Shown one piece after another: positions 25,836 to 33,927 of a DNA stretch of 36,029 bases. A program made the position numbers and the translations under genes. The notes under the pieces are model-generated. The model worked only from the letters and a program-made list of their open reading frames with translations. It made no database searches and was not told the origin of the DNA. Within the stretch, counting starts at the first letter, position 1, and every line of letters starts with the position of its first letter. The DNA comes from Sulfurimonadaceae bacterium (GTDB lineage: Bacteria > Campylobacterota > Campylobacteria > Campylobacterales > Sulfurimonadaceae): the NCBI GenBank assembly GCA_028683835.1, contig JAQUHB010000026.1, positions 1-36,029 of the forward strand, read 5' to 3'.

Positions 25836-26653
25836 TAGATCTTCAAAAAGAGCTTGTTGCTGTTTTGGATGGCAAGATTGAAAGAGCTGCTCGTGAAGTG
25901 CAGCTCTTACTTATGAATGTTTATGCTTGCGATGAATTATGGCTCATGATGCATAAAAATGATCTTGCTTTACATGCAGATTTACTTTTTGAGCAAGCAA
26001 AAAGACGTGCCAAAAATGAGCCTTTGGAATATATCATAAATCATGTCAGCTTTTATTCTCAAGAATTTTTTATCGATTATGGCGCGCTGATTCCAAGACC
26101 TGAGACAGAACTTCTTATCGATGAGGTTTTAAAACGTGTAACTCATAAAGAGGGAGAATTCACCTTTGCTGAAGTTGGAGTCGGAAGCGGTATCATCTCC
26201 ATCATATTGGCGCAACATCTTCCTAACGCCAAATTTATTGCTGTTGATATCTCAGAGGATGCTTTAAAAATAGCAAGAGAAAATATCAGAAGATTTGGAC
26301 TTGAAGAGAGGATCGAACTTCGTTTGGGTTCTTTACTTGAACAAATAGACGAAAAGATAGATTTTTTAGTTTCCAATCCTCCTTATATAGCAGATGATGT
26401 AAAGCTAGAATCAAATCTTTCTTATGAGCCGCAAAATGCACTTTTTGGGGGAACTATCGGGGATGAGATTATTCAAGAGCTTCTTACAGAGTTTTTAAGA
26501 AGAGATATTAACTATTTTAGTTGCGAAATGGGTTATGACCAAGAGGATAAAATAAGAAACTTTTTGCAAGATAAAAGTTATGAAACGATAGATTTTTACA
26601 AAGACTTTAGTGGCTTTGATAGAGGTTTTACAATAAAGGCAAACAATGAATAA
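25817..26653 (+). CDS. prmC: Peptide chain release factor N5-glutamine methyltransferase
   Basis: PrmC methylates the Gln of the GGQ motif in release factors 1 and 2 using S-adenosylmethionine. The protein has the N-terminal helical domain, then YIINHVSFYSQEFFI and LIPRPETELLIDEVL near 75-100. The SAM site AEVGVGSGIISIILA follows, and then the catalytic NPPY at 187-190. The 278-residue length is typical. It is encoded in an operon, overlapping the M48 gene at its start and the DUF4149 gene by eight bases at its end. Confidence 0.96.
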   Translation: MSDYRIVDLQKELVAVLDGKIERAAREVQLLLMNVYACDELWLMMHKNDLALHADLLFEQAKRRAKNEPLEYIINHVSFYSQEFFIDYGALIPRPETELLIDEVLKRVTHKEGEFTFAEVGVGSGIISIILAQHLPNAKFIAVDISEDALKIARENIRRFGLEERIELRLGSLLEQIDEKIDFLVSNPPYIADDVKLESNLSYEPQNALFGGTIGDEIIQELLTEFLRRDINYFSCEMGYDQEDKIRNFLQDKSYETIDFYKDFSGFDRGFTIKANNE

Positions 26654-27125
26654 AAGAATATATGCTGACTTTAGTTATTTGATTTTATTAGCAGCTTCAT
26701 TTGGAGCAGTTATGGTTTTAGGTGTTATCGTGGCGGCTGTGATTTTTCATACAGATAGCTTACATGTAGACATTCTGATAGATCGATATAATTCAGGGGT
26801 TATCATGAGTGAGATCTTTTTAAGGTTTAGTTATGTAACCTATTTCCTTAGCTTTAGTGTAGCGTTGTATGAAGTTGCTATGTATAAAACGGGGCAAAGG
26901 GACAAGATAGCTATGATCTCTGCATTTTTCATTGTGGCTACTTCACTAATGTTCAGTGCTGTGTATGTTCCAAAGATTTTAGAACTTCAAGCTATGGGCA
27001 GAGAAGCGACAAGTAGTGATACTTTTGACGCTTTACATGTAGGGAGTGAGCTGGATTTTAAGATACTGGCAGTTGCTCTTTTAGTTCTTTTTATAAGACG
27101 TTTAATGCTACTTCGTCTTAGATAG
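26646..27125 (+). CDS. DUF4149/TMEM205-like membrane protein
   Basis: The 159-residue protein has about four membrane helices (11-35, 55-75, 87-110, 135-152) and the layout of DUF4149 proteins. Its function is unknown. The start ATG lies in the end of prmC, so it is translated with it. Its 3' end overlaps the convergent J-domain gene by eight bases. Two near copies of the window palindrome (TTACATGTAG at 26760-26769 and 27033-27042) lie inside it. Confidence 0.75.
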   Translation: MNKRIYADFSYLILLAASFGAVMVLGVIVAAVIFHTDSLHVDILIDRYNSGVIMSEIFLRFSYVTYFLSFSVALYEVAMYKTGQRDKIAMISAFFIVATSLMFSAVYVPKILELQAMGREATSSDTFDALHVGSELDFKILAVALLVLFIRRLMLLRLR

Positions 27126-27420
27126 TATCTCTCTTTGTTCCAAATTTTTCTTCCCACCATTCTTGTGGGGAGAGAGAAATCTTCTTTAAATATTCTTCAT
27201 CAAACGGATATTCATAATTGTTACAGTAAGCAAGAACGGTTTCATACGCTTCATTGATCTGAGCGCTCATTTGTGTGGCAGTTTCAAAATCATCCTTGTT
27301 TGTATCAGGATGCCATTTTTTCATAAGATTTCTGTATTTGATTTTTATTTCAAAAAGGGAAGCTTTTTCATTAAGGCCAAGGAGTGTTTTGGCCTTAATT
27401 AGTTTTGCAAAGGAGGACAA
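27118..27420 (-). CDS. J-domain (DnaJ-like) protein
   Basis: The 100-residue protein is mainly one J domain with the HPD motif at 37-39 (KKWHPDTN). It lacks the Gly/Phe and zinc-finger parts of DnaJ. It should stimulate a DnaK-type ATPase, probably at a specific site or client. It starts at TTG 27420, six bases after the ftsZ stop, so it forms the tail of the division-gene operon. Confidence 0.85.
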   Translation of the reverse strand: MSSFAKLIKAKTLLGLNEKASLFEIKIKYRNLMKKWHPDTNKDDFETATQMSAQINEAYETVLAYCNNYEYPFDEEYLKKISLSPQEWWEEKFGTKRDTI

Positions 27421-27426
27421 AGAGGA

Positions 27427-28545
27427 TCAGTCTTGTTGTCTTCTCATGTATGTTGGAACTTCAAGATAATCATCACCGATATCTCCACCAACAACAAGTC
27501 TAGGACGTACAACAGCTCTTGGAGCTACTGATTTTACTTCCGGTTCAAAGTTTGTATTATTAGTTTTAAGATCTTTTTCAAAACCTGTAGCAACTAAAGT
27601 AATACGTACATAATCCTCAGGGAGCGACATATCTGTAGATGTACCAAAAATAACTTCTGCATCTTCATGAGCACTTTCATGCACGATTTCCATTGAGCTT
27701 GCAAGTTCTATCATAGAGAAGTTTGGATGCATGCTAAAATGAACAAGAACACCCATCGCACCATTGATTGACATATTATCAAGTAATGGAGACTCGATAG
27801 CTGCTTTGATAGCTTCATAAGCAGCGTTCTCACCTTGATGCTCACCCACACCCATAAGTGCCATACCTTTATGGCTCATAACTGTTTGTAAGTCAGCAAA
27901 GTCAAGGTTGATATCATTTTCGCCGCTTGAGAGGATAACACCTGATGTTCCGCTAACAGCTTGTGCTAAAACAGAGTCAACAATTTTGAAACTGTCTTTC
28001 ATCCCAAGTTTTTTGTCGATGATAGACAATAGCTTGTCATTTGGGATAACGACGATACTATCACTTTCGTGTTTGAGTTCATCAAGACCGATTTCTGCAA
28101 GTTTAAGACGTTTTTTACCTTCAAAAGCAAAAGGTTTTGTAACGATTGAGATAGTAAGAGCACCAATCTCTTTTGCGATCTGAGCGATAACGGGAGCTGC
28201 ACCTGTACCAGTACCACCACCAAGACCTGCTGCGACAAAAACAATATCTGCACCTTGAAGTGCGCTACGAATCTCATCATAATTTTCAAGAGCAGACTCT
28301 TTGCCCACTTCTGGCTTCATGCCGGCACCAAGACCTTTTGTCAGTTTTGTACCGATTTGGATTTTTCTTGCAGCGCCTGATTCTTCAAGAACTTGAGCAT
28401 CTGTATTTACAACGATCATCTCAATATCGTTAACACCTTCACGGATCATATGACCAATCATATTACCGCCGCCGCCACCAACACCTACTGCTACTATACG
28501 AGCACCGCTTGCTGCTCTTGCTTCTTCTACTGAAAATGGATCCAT
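27427..28545 (-). CDS. ftsZ: Cell division protein FtsZ
   Basis: FtsZ is the tubulin-like GTPase that forms the division ring. The 372-residue protein carries VGVGGGGGNMI at 20-30, the tubulin signature GGGTGTG at 109-115, and the T7-type segment DINLDFADLQTVM. It ends in the conserved tail DDYLEVPTYMRRQQD that binds FtsA. I chose ATG 28545 because AAAGGAG lies eight bases upstream and MDPFSVEEA is the conserved start; a longer frame begins at 28599 but adds unconserved residues. It lies 26 bases downstream of ftsA. Confidence 0.98.
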   Translation of the reverse strand: MDPFSVEEARAASGARIVAVGVGGGGGNMIGHMIREGVNDIEMIVVNTDAQVLEESGAARKIQIGTKLTKGLGAGMKPEVGKESALENYDEIRSALQGADIVFVAAGLGGGTGTGAAPVIAQIAKEIGALTISIVTKPFAFEGKKRLKLAEIGLDELKHESDSIVVIPNDKLLSIIDKKLGMKDSFKIVDSVLAQAVSGTSGVILSSGENDINLDFADLQTVMSHKGMALMGVGEHQGENAAYEAIKAAIESPLLDNMSINGAMGVLVHFSMHPNFSMIELASSMEIVHESAHEDAEVIFGTSTDMSLPEDYVRITLVATGFEKDLKTNNTNFEPEVKSVAPRAVVRPRLVVGGDIGDDYLEVPTYMRRQQD

Positions 28546-28571
28546 TTTATTCACTCCTTTGGTTTGATTGC

Positions 28572-29972
28572 TTAAAATAATTGTGTTGCCCAGTTCCAAA
28601 ACTTGGAAACTACGCCGGTTTCATTCGGTTTTCTTTCTCTTGGAGGTGACATCTTTGGTAACTTCGCAAGCTTTGATAGACTTGAGAGTCTTGATTCTGG
28701 CTCGCTGTTTTGTGGAGTTACGGGTATCGGCTCTTCTGCCATCGCCTCTTCTAAGGCTGTCTCAAATACGATATCTTGTAGCGGAGCTTCGCTATGATGT
28801 CTCATACGTTTGTTAACATCAATCTCATAAGTTGAGTAATTATCAGCAGCATATTTTATAAGACCTACAGCGGCGGCATATTCACCACCTTTTACATCAT
28901 AAAAAAGGCCACCCATCTCATTTGGTTGTCCAATACGAACTGGCATATTGTCAAAGATTGCAACTGCAAGCTCACGTAAGCCTTCCATATTACTAAATCC
29001 ACCTGTCAGAACGATACCTGCACCTAAATGCTCTTTGAGCCTACTTTTTTCTATAGACTGAGCGATGATCATTAAAGTTTCTTCTACTCTTGCATAGATA
29101 ACGTTATGAACAACTTCTAAAGAAACTTCATGAGTGGAGTTTTCATCACCTATAATAGGTAGTTCAATCAAATCATTACTAGGAGTGCTTAGTGAGCCAT
29201 AGTTCATTTTTACTTTTTCAGCAATATTGAGAGGAGTGTGTAAAGCCATAGAAAGATCACTTGTGATATGGTTTGAACCAACTCCAAGGAAATCATTGTA
29301 TTTGATAGAATTTCCTGAATGAATTACTATATTACAGGTATTTCCGCCCATATCTACAACGGCAACACCAAGCTCTTTTTCATCAATATTTAAAGTAGCG
29401 ATTGCAGAAGCGTATCCTGAGAGAATAACATTTTCAACTTCTACACCAGCCGCTTTTACAGCTTTTTTGAGATTATGAAGATTTGATTTTTGGGTTGTAA
29501 TAATATGCGTTTCAACTTCAAGTCTTGTTGCATTCATTCCAAGTGGATCTTCTATATAATCTTGTTCATCAACTTTGAAGTTGTATGGAAGGGCATGAAG
29601 TACTTCGTATTCATTTGGAATATTTGCATTATATAGAGCAGTGTGCATAACGCGATTGATCTCTTTAATTGTTATTTCTTTATTTGGAATATTAACAATT
29701 CCACTTGAGTTTAAACTTTTAGTGTAAGCTCCAGAGATAGAAACGACAGCACTTTTAATATCTGTGCCAGCCATACGCTTTGCGTCTGCTATTGCAGTTT
29801 TGACTGATTTTGATGCAAGTTCGATGTTGGTTATACTCCCACGTCTTACACCTTGCGCTTTAGCTTTTCCAGAACCTGTGATCTGTATATCGCTATCATT
29901 ATCGCCTATCTCGGCGATAATCGCGCAAACTTTCGTTGAACCGATGTCTATGGCTAAAACAGTTTTGCTCAA
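28572..29972 (-). CDS. ftsA: Cell division protein FtsA
   Basis: FtsA is the actin-like protein that anchors FtsZ to the membrane. The 466-residue protein starts KTVLAIDIGSTKVCAIIAE (phosphate-1 motif) and has the VVDMGGNTCNIVI block near 207-219. GIVLTGGFSNMEGL lies near 330, and the amphipathic C-terminal helix VSKFWNWATQLF is the membrane-targeting sequence. Translation begins at TTG 29972, one base after the ppiD stop, with AAGGAC just upstream. The order ppiD-ftsA-ftsZ is typical of Campylobacterota. Confidence 0.97.
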   Translation of the reverse strand: MSKTVLAIDIGSTKVCAIIAEIGDNDSDIQITGSGKAKAQGVRRGSITNIELASKSVKTAIADAKRMAGTDIKSAVVSISGAYTKSLNSSGIVNIPNKEITIKEINRVMHTALYNANIPNEYEVLHALPYNFKVDEQDYIEDPLGMNATRLEVETHIITTQKSNLHNLKKAVKAAGVEVENVILSGYASAIATLNIDEKELGVAVVDMGGNTCNIVIHSGNSIKYNDFLGVGSNHITSDLSMALHTPLNIAEKVKMNYGSLSTPSNDLIELPIIGDENSTHEVSLEVVHNVIYARVEETLMIIAQSIEKSRLKEHLGAGIVLTGGFSNMEGLRELAVAIFDNMPVRIGQPNEMGGLFYDVKGGEYAAAVGLIKYAADNYSTYEIDVNKRMRHHSEAPLQDIVFETALEEAMAEEPIPVTPQNSEPESRLSSLSKLAKLPKMSPPRERKPNETGVVSKFWNWATQLF

Positions 29973-29973
29973 G

Positions 29974-31440
29974 TTATAGTCCTTCCACGAATATTTCAGT
30001 TTTATATTGTTTTCTTAACATCTTTAACAAGTTTTCATTGAGTAAATCTGTTTTAAACTTTAAAACAAGAGAGTTTACATTATCTTTGGAATTATTTAGC
30101 AACTTTTGTTCCACAATATTGAAAAGAACGATTTTTTTGTTATCAAGTGTAACAAATCCGCGTTTTTTGTTAGCAGAAAAAAGTTTACCTAAGAACTCTG
30201 CTTCCTCCTGTGCGTTTAATCCACTCATTCCCTGTGTGTCTTTTACTGTTATAAAGTCTGTGTTTGTTCCACTAAATGTTGCAACAGAGCTTTGAGCAAC
30301 TTTTAAAAGTGCGTCTTCCTTTGCAGTTGCCATAAACAGGGCAGTTACTTGAGGTTTTGCTGCTTCAAAACTTTTTTGTACAGATGGGATGATCTTATTG
30401 AGTTTAATGATAACGAACTCGTTATTAATCAGTTTTGGTTTCATATAAGCTTTTTGTTGTGTAAGTGTTGCAAGTTCTTTGAGCGTTTCTGGATTAAAGA
30501 TGTTAGTTGAACCATTAATTAAAGCATTTTTTACAGGGATATTTTTATCAAGTTCCCCTTTTTTAAATGCGATATATGTTTTTAACGATTCTTTTTTTGT
30601 TGCGTCTTGGTTGAGTAAGCTTATGATCTGTTCTTTTGCATTAGCCTCTGTTTTTATATTTCCATTGGCATCTGTAAACTGCATTTTATTTGCGTTGTAA
30701 TAATCTGTAAGTTCAGCAGCTGTGTACTCTTTGTGTGTTGTGGGTTGAACTACATAAGAAACATCATAACCAGCTTCAGTCATAAACTCTGCTTTTTTAC
30801 TTTCCCAAAGAGTTTTGAGATTGTCTTCAGATGCATTGACATTTACCATAGATGTATCTAATATTTTATAGTTGAGTTTATCAGCTACATTTAAAGCTGT
30901 TTGTACAGATTTTTCTTCAAGGGGTGTTGGTGTAAGAGCAAAAAGAGCGAGAGTTTTGGAAATGAGTAGCTCCTTTTTTAATCCGCTTTCATAATCTTTT
31001 GTTGTAAGATTATTTCTTGATAGAAGCGTTTTATAAAGTTCTTTGTCAAAAACACCATTCGTAAAAAATGCTTTTTGTGCTGTTATAACTTTTAAAAGCT
31101 CTTCATCACTCACCTTAAGCTCATAGCTGTTTGCAAGATTTAAAATAAGTGCTTGATTGACAAGTTGGTTTAAAGCTTGTTTTTGAAGTCCGAACTGTTT
31201 TGCCTGTTGCTCATCAAACTTTCCTTGCATCATTTGGCTGAAGTAGTTATATAACTGTGTATAACTTTGTTGTAACTCTTGATTTGTGATCTCAACATTT
31301 CCGACTTTTGCTACAGAAGTTGTTTTTTTTCCATAATTATATTGTCCCCAACCAACAACGCCCGCACCAATGAAAGCGATTGTGGATATCCATATTGTTA
31401 TAACGAGCCATTTACGGTGTTTTTGCATCCATGAAATCAT
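29974..31440 (-). CDS. PpiD/SurA-like periplasmic chaperone
   Basis: The 488-residue protein has one N-terminal membrane helix (about 11-32, with basic residues before it) and a SurA_N/PpiD-type chaperone region (VAKVGNVEITNQELQQSYTQ through FTNGVFDKELYKTLLS). A long periplasmic C-terminal part follows. It matches the membrane-anchored PpiD proteins found upstream of ftsA in this phylum. I do not see a clear parvulin catalytic domain, so it may be a chaperone without proline isomerase activity. It is the first gene of the ppiD-ftsA-ftsZ group. The start MISWMQKHRKW is conventional, though the ribosome site AAGG is far upstream. Confidence 0.85.
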   Translation of the reverse strand: MISWMQKHRKWLVITIWISTIAFIGAGVVGWGQYNYGKKTTSVAKVGNVEITNQELQQSYTQLYNYFSQMMQGKFDEQQAKQFGLQKQALNQLVNQALILNLANSYELKVSDEELLKVITAQKAFFTNGVFDKELYKTLLSRNNLTTKDYESGLKKELLISKTLALFALTPTPLEEKSVQTALNVADKLNYKILDTSMVNVNASEDNLKTLWESKKAEFMTEAGYDVSYVVQPTTHKEYTAAELTDYYNANKMQFTDANGNIKTEANAKEQIISLLNQDATKKESLKTYIAFKKGELDKNIPVKNALINGSTNIFNPETLKELATLTQQKAYMKPKLINNEFVIIKLNKIIPSVQKSFEAAKPQVTALFMATAKEDALLKVAQSSVATFSGTNTDFITVKDTQGMSGLNAQEEAEFLGKLFSANKKRGFVTLDNKKIVLFNIVEQKLLNNSKDNVNSLVLKFKTDLLNENLLKMLRKQYKTEIFVEGL

Positions 31441-31550
31441 AAAAAATATACCTTATCTTTAAAATTCGCTTATTTTATGATATTTCGTATTAAAGCTGTA
31501 TAAAATAGGGCTCTACTTGGTATTAATATCTTGCTTTTATGTAGTTTTGG

Positions 31551-31556
31551 TATGAT
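31551..31556 (+). promoter_or_regulatory. Candidate -10 box for bioA
   Basis: TATGAT preceded by GTTTTGG lies 20 bases before the bioA ATG. AAGAGGA at about 31561-31567 serves as the ribosome site. A TTGCTT at 31531-31536 is too close for an ideal -35 box. Confidence 0.4.
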
Positions 31557-31576
31557 TTTACAAGAGGATTTGGATT

Positions 31577-32872
31577 ATGAAGAATAAAGAGTTATCACAT
31601 CAGGATTTAGAGCATATTTGGCATCCGTGTACGCAGATGAAGGATCATGAGTTTTTACCAATCATACCGATAAAAAAAGCTCATGGCGCTTATCTTGAAG
31701 ATTTTGAAGGCAATAAATATATTGATGCCATCAGTAGTTGGTGGGTGAATATTTTTGGTCATACAAATGAATATATCAATCAAAAAATTAAAGAGCAGCT
31801 TGATAATTTGGAACATGTTATCTTGGCTGGATTTACACATGAACCGATTGTAAAACTTTCAAAAAGATTGGTCGCTTTGACACCTGTGGGACTGAATCGA
31901 TGTTTTTATGCAGATAATGGTTCAAGTGCTATTGAAGTAGCACTCAAGATGAGCTATCACGCACATAAAAATAATGACACCAAGCGGACTCTTTTTGTTT
32001 CACTTAAGAATAGTTATCATGGAGAAACGATTGGTGCTTTGTCTGTGGGTGATGTAGAACTTTATAAACAAACTTATGAGCCACTTTTGATCCGTTCTAT
32101 TCAGACTGAAGTTCCGCGAGATCAAAGTAAAGAAGCTGCAGTTGAAGCCGCAAAGAAGTTTGAAGAACTTTGTGAGAAAAGATCAGGAGAAATATCGGCT
32201 CTTATTATAGAACCACTTGTGCAGGGAGCTGGATCGATGCACATGTATCATTACGAGTTTATATCTCTTGTTAGCCTTACATGTAAGCGTTATGGTATTC
32301 ATCTTATTGCAGATGAAGTAATGGTAGGTTTTGGAAGAACTGGGACTATGTTTGCCTGTGAGCAAGCTAATATTTCACCTGATTTTATGGTACTTTCAAA
32401 AGGTCTCACCGGTGGTTATCTTCCCCTTTCCGTCGTTTTAACTACTGATTCCATCTACAACAGTTTTTACTGCGACTATAATGAACAAAAAGCATTTTTA
32501 CACTCACACAGTTATACAGGAAATGCACTTGCCTGTGCGGCTGCAAATGCGACTTTAGATATTTTTGAAAACAATGATGTTATAGAAAATAACAAAAAAA
32601 CTGCCGCTTATATGCTTGAAAAATTACAAAAATTTCAAGAATTAAAACAGGTTGCTTCTATCAGACAAACGGGAATGATTTGTGCGCTTGATTTACAAGG
32701 CTATGATCCACGAGAGAGAATAGGGTTGAAAGTATATAGTTACGGGCTTGCAAATGGAGTACTTTTAAGACCGTTAGGATCGACGATCTATTTTATGCCA
32801 CCTTACATCATCACACATGATGAGATAGATAAAATGTTTGCTGTGGCGTACGAAGCGATCTCGCAGCTTTAA
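31577..32872 (+). CDS. bioA: Adenosylmethionine-8-amino-7-oxononanoate aminotransferase
   Basis: BioA makes 7,8-diaminopelargonate in biotin synthesis, using PLP and usually SAM as amino donor. The 431-residue protein has the substrate-site start LEHIWHPCTQMKDHE, DAISSWWVNIFGH near 50-62 and the nucleotide-proximal YADNGSSAIEVALKM. The PLP aspartate lies in LIADEVMVGFGRTG and the PLP lysine is Lys275 in LSKGLTGGYLPLS. No other biotin gene is adjacent. A TTACATGTAA copy lies at 32277-32286. Confidence 0.96.
   Translation: MKNKELSHQDLEHIWHPCTQMKDHEFLPIIPIKKAHGAYLEDFEGNKYIDAISSWWVNIFGHTNEYINQKIKEQLDNLEHVILAGFTHEPIVKLSKRLVALTPVGLNRCFYADNGSSAIEVALKMSYHAHKNNDTKRTLFVSLKNSYHGETIGALSVGDVELYKQTYEPLLIRSIQTEVPRDQSKEAAVEAAKKFEELCEKRSGEISALIIEPLVQGAGSMHMYHYEFISLVSLTCKRYGIHLIADEVMVGFGRTGTMFACEQANISPDFMVLSKGLTGGYLPLSVVLTTDSIYNSFYCDYNEQKAFLHSHSYTGNALACAAANATLDIFENNDVIENNKKTAAYMLEKLQKFQELKQVASIRQTGMICALDLQGYDPRERIGLKVYSYGLANGVLLRPLGSTIYFMPPYIITHDEIDKMFAVAYEAISQL
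32277..32286. repeat. TTACATGTAA palindrome inside bioA
   Basis: This is an exact copy with the full 12-base form CTTACATGTAAG at 32276-32287. In frame it encodes Leu-Thr-Cys-Lys. Confidence 0.9.
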
Positions 32873-32890
32873 AATAGATTTAGTCAAGAA

Positions 32891-33415
32891 CTATATAAGG
32901 TCACTGCCACATTGCAGTTCTTTGAGAGACTTTAAAAAGAGCTCTATATTTTTTCCTTCAAAAAGCAAACCATGTTGTGATGCTAGCATATGAATATCAA
33001 GATGTTCTATGTGGGCTACCCAAACACGATAGAGTTTGTTTGAACTCATATATTTTTTATGATCTTCAAAGTTAGTAACATGTTTGTAGTCATCGTTAGC
33101 AGGAACGATCACTACGCCGTTGTCACCTGAAAATAAGATTTTAGAAACGAAATCATGGAATGAGAAATTACAGAGAGAATGGAGAAAATGTGCAAGCACA
33201 AATTGAATGAAGTTATCCCGAAAATGTACTTTTGCACCATGATCTGGAATGGCCATAATCTTACCCATATCTAAAAAGCCATAGTGGCTCATAACTCTCA
33301 TTCAAAGTAAAGAGATAATGAACTTTGCCGGAGTTGTGGCACTCCATTTTTTCTTGATCTCTAATGTATCAGTTCTATCACTTGAAGTTGTAATATCATC
33401 AAAAAATTTATGTAA
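32891..33415 (-). pseudogene. Decayed MBL-fold metallohydrolase gene (ODP-like)
   Basis: The minus strand reads as pieces of an MBL-fold protein of the oxygen-binding diiron (ODP) type. First comes SATTPAKFIISLL in one frame (about 33345-33305), which ends in a stop. Then HYGFLDMGKIMAIPDHGAKV, AHFLHSLCNF, VSKILFSGD and DIHMLASQHGLLFEGKN follow in the open frame from 33301 to 32891. Family members normally have HSPGNF where this has HSLCNF, and a longer linker between HKKYM and SSNK, so substitutions and a small deletion add to the frameshift. The N-terminal metal-binding part (HxHxDH) is absent. A functional enzyme is unlikely. It is convergent with bioA. Confidence 0.7.
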
Positions 33416-33613
33416 AAAAAGGTGGAGAGTTTTCTAAAAGCTTTTCACTAGAATTGGTATGAAATACACTTAAAGAAGAATTATGATGCCTGAACTTTTA
33501 TAAATCACATATAAAAAACCCTTATGTTGGGTAGATTATAAGATAATAAAGATTATGAAGGAATTCAAATGAGCATGAAAGGAAAAGAATCCTTCCATGC
33601 AGGAAAGTGAAAA
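33416..33613. other. Non-coding gap between the MBL pseudogene and sorB-like gene
   Basis: This AT-rich stretch has no gene. Weak peptide-like pieces continue from the pseudogene but cannot be assigned. It contains the hairpin at 33573-33600. Confidence 0.4.
33573..33600 (-). terminator. Hairpin after the sorB-like gene
   Basis: GCATGAAAGGA (33573-33583) pairs with TCCTTCCATGC (33590-33600) with one mismatch and a six-base loop. It starts 13 bases beyond the stop of the cytochrome gene on the minus strand, so it probably ends the sorA-sorB transcript. Confidence 0.6.
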
Positions 33614-33916
33614 CTATTTACCGTTTCCGTAATAAGTAGCTAAATAATCTTCAACAGTTTTTGCATCTTCATCAGATATAGGTGCTTTAAAAGCGTTGAT
33701 CATCTTATGAACTTTTTCTTTCCAAAAAGCACGAGATTGTGGTCCTTGGTTTAAAATATATCCAAAAGAGTGGCACATAAGACAGTTACCATTGACCTGA
33801 TCAAATCCTTTACCCATTTTAATTTCATATGATACATATGGAACTTCTATATTTTCTTTTACTTGTGCAAAGAGTGGTGTTAAAGCTATAAGCGCTATTA
33901 GTATAATTTTTTTCAT
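33614..33916 (-). CDS. sorB: SorB-like periplasmic monoheme cytochrome c
   Basis: The 100-residue protein has a signal peptide (MKKIILIALIALTPLFA) and one heme motif CLMCH at 45-49, followed by a short helical C-terminus (DEDAKTVEDYLATYYG) typical of small class I cytochromes. It follows the molybdenum-enzyme gene by 11 bases and has a strong AAAGGAG ribosome site. The pair matches Cj0005c/Cj0004c of Campylobacter jejuni, where the cytochrome takes electrons from sulfite oxidation and passes them to the terminal oxidase. The assignment is by family and gene order. Confidence 0.85.
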   Translation of the reverse strand: MKKIILIALIALTPLFAQVKENIEVPYVSYEIKMGKGFDQVNGNCLMCHSFGYILNQGPQSRAFWKEKVHKMINAFKAPISDEDAKTVEDYLATYYGNGK

Positions 33917-33927
33917 CCTATCTCCTT

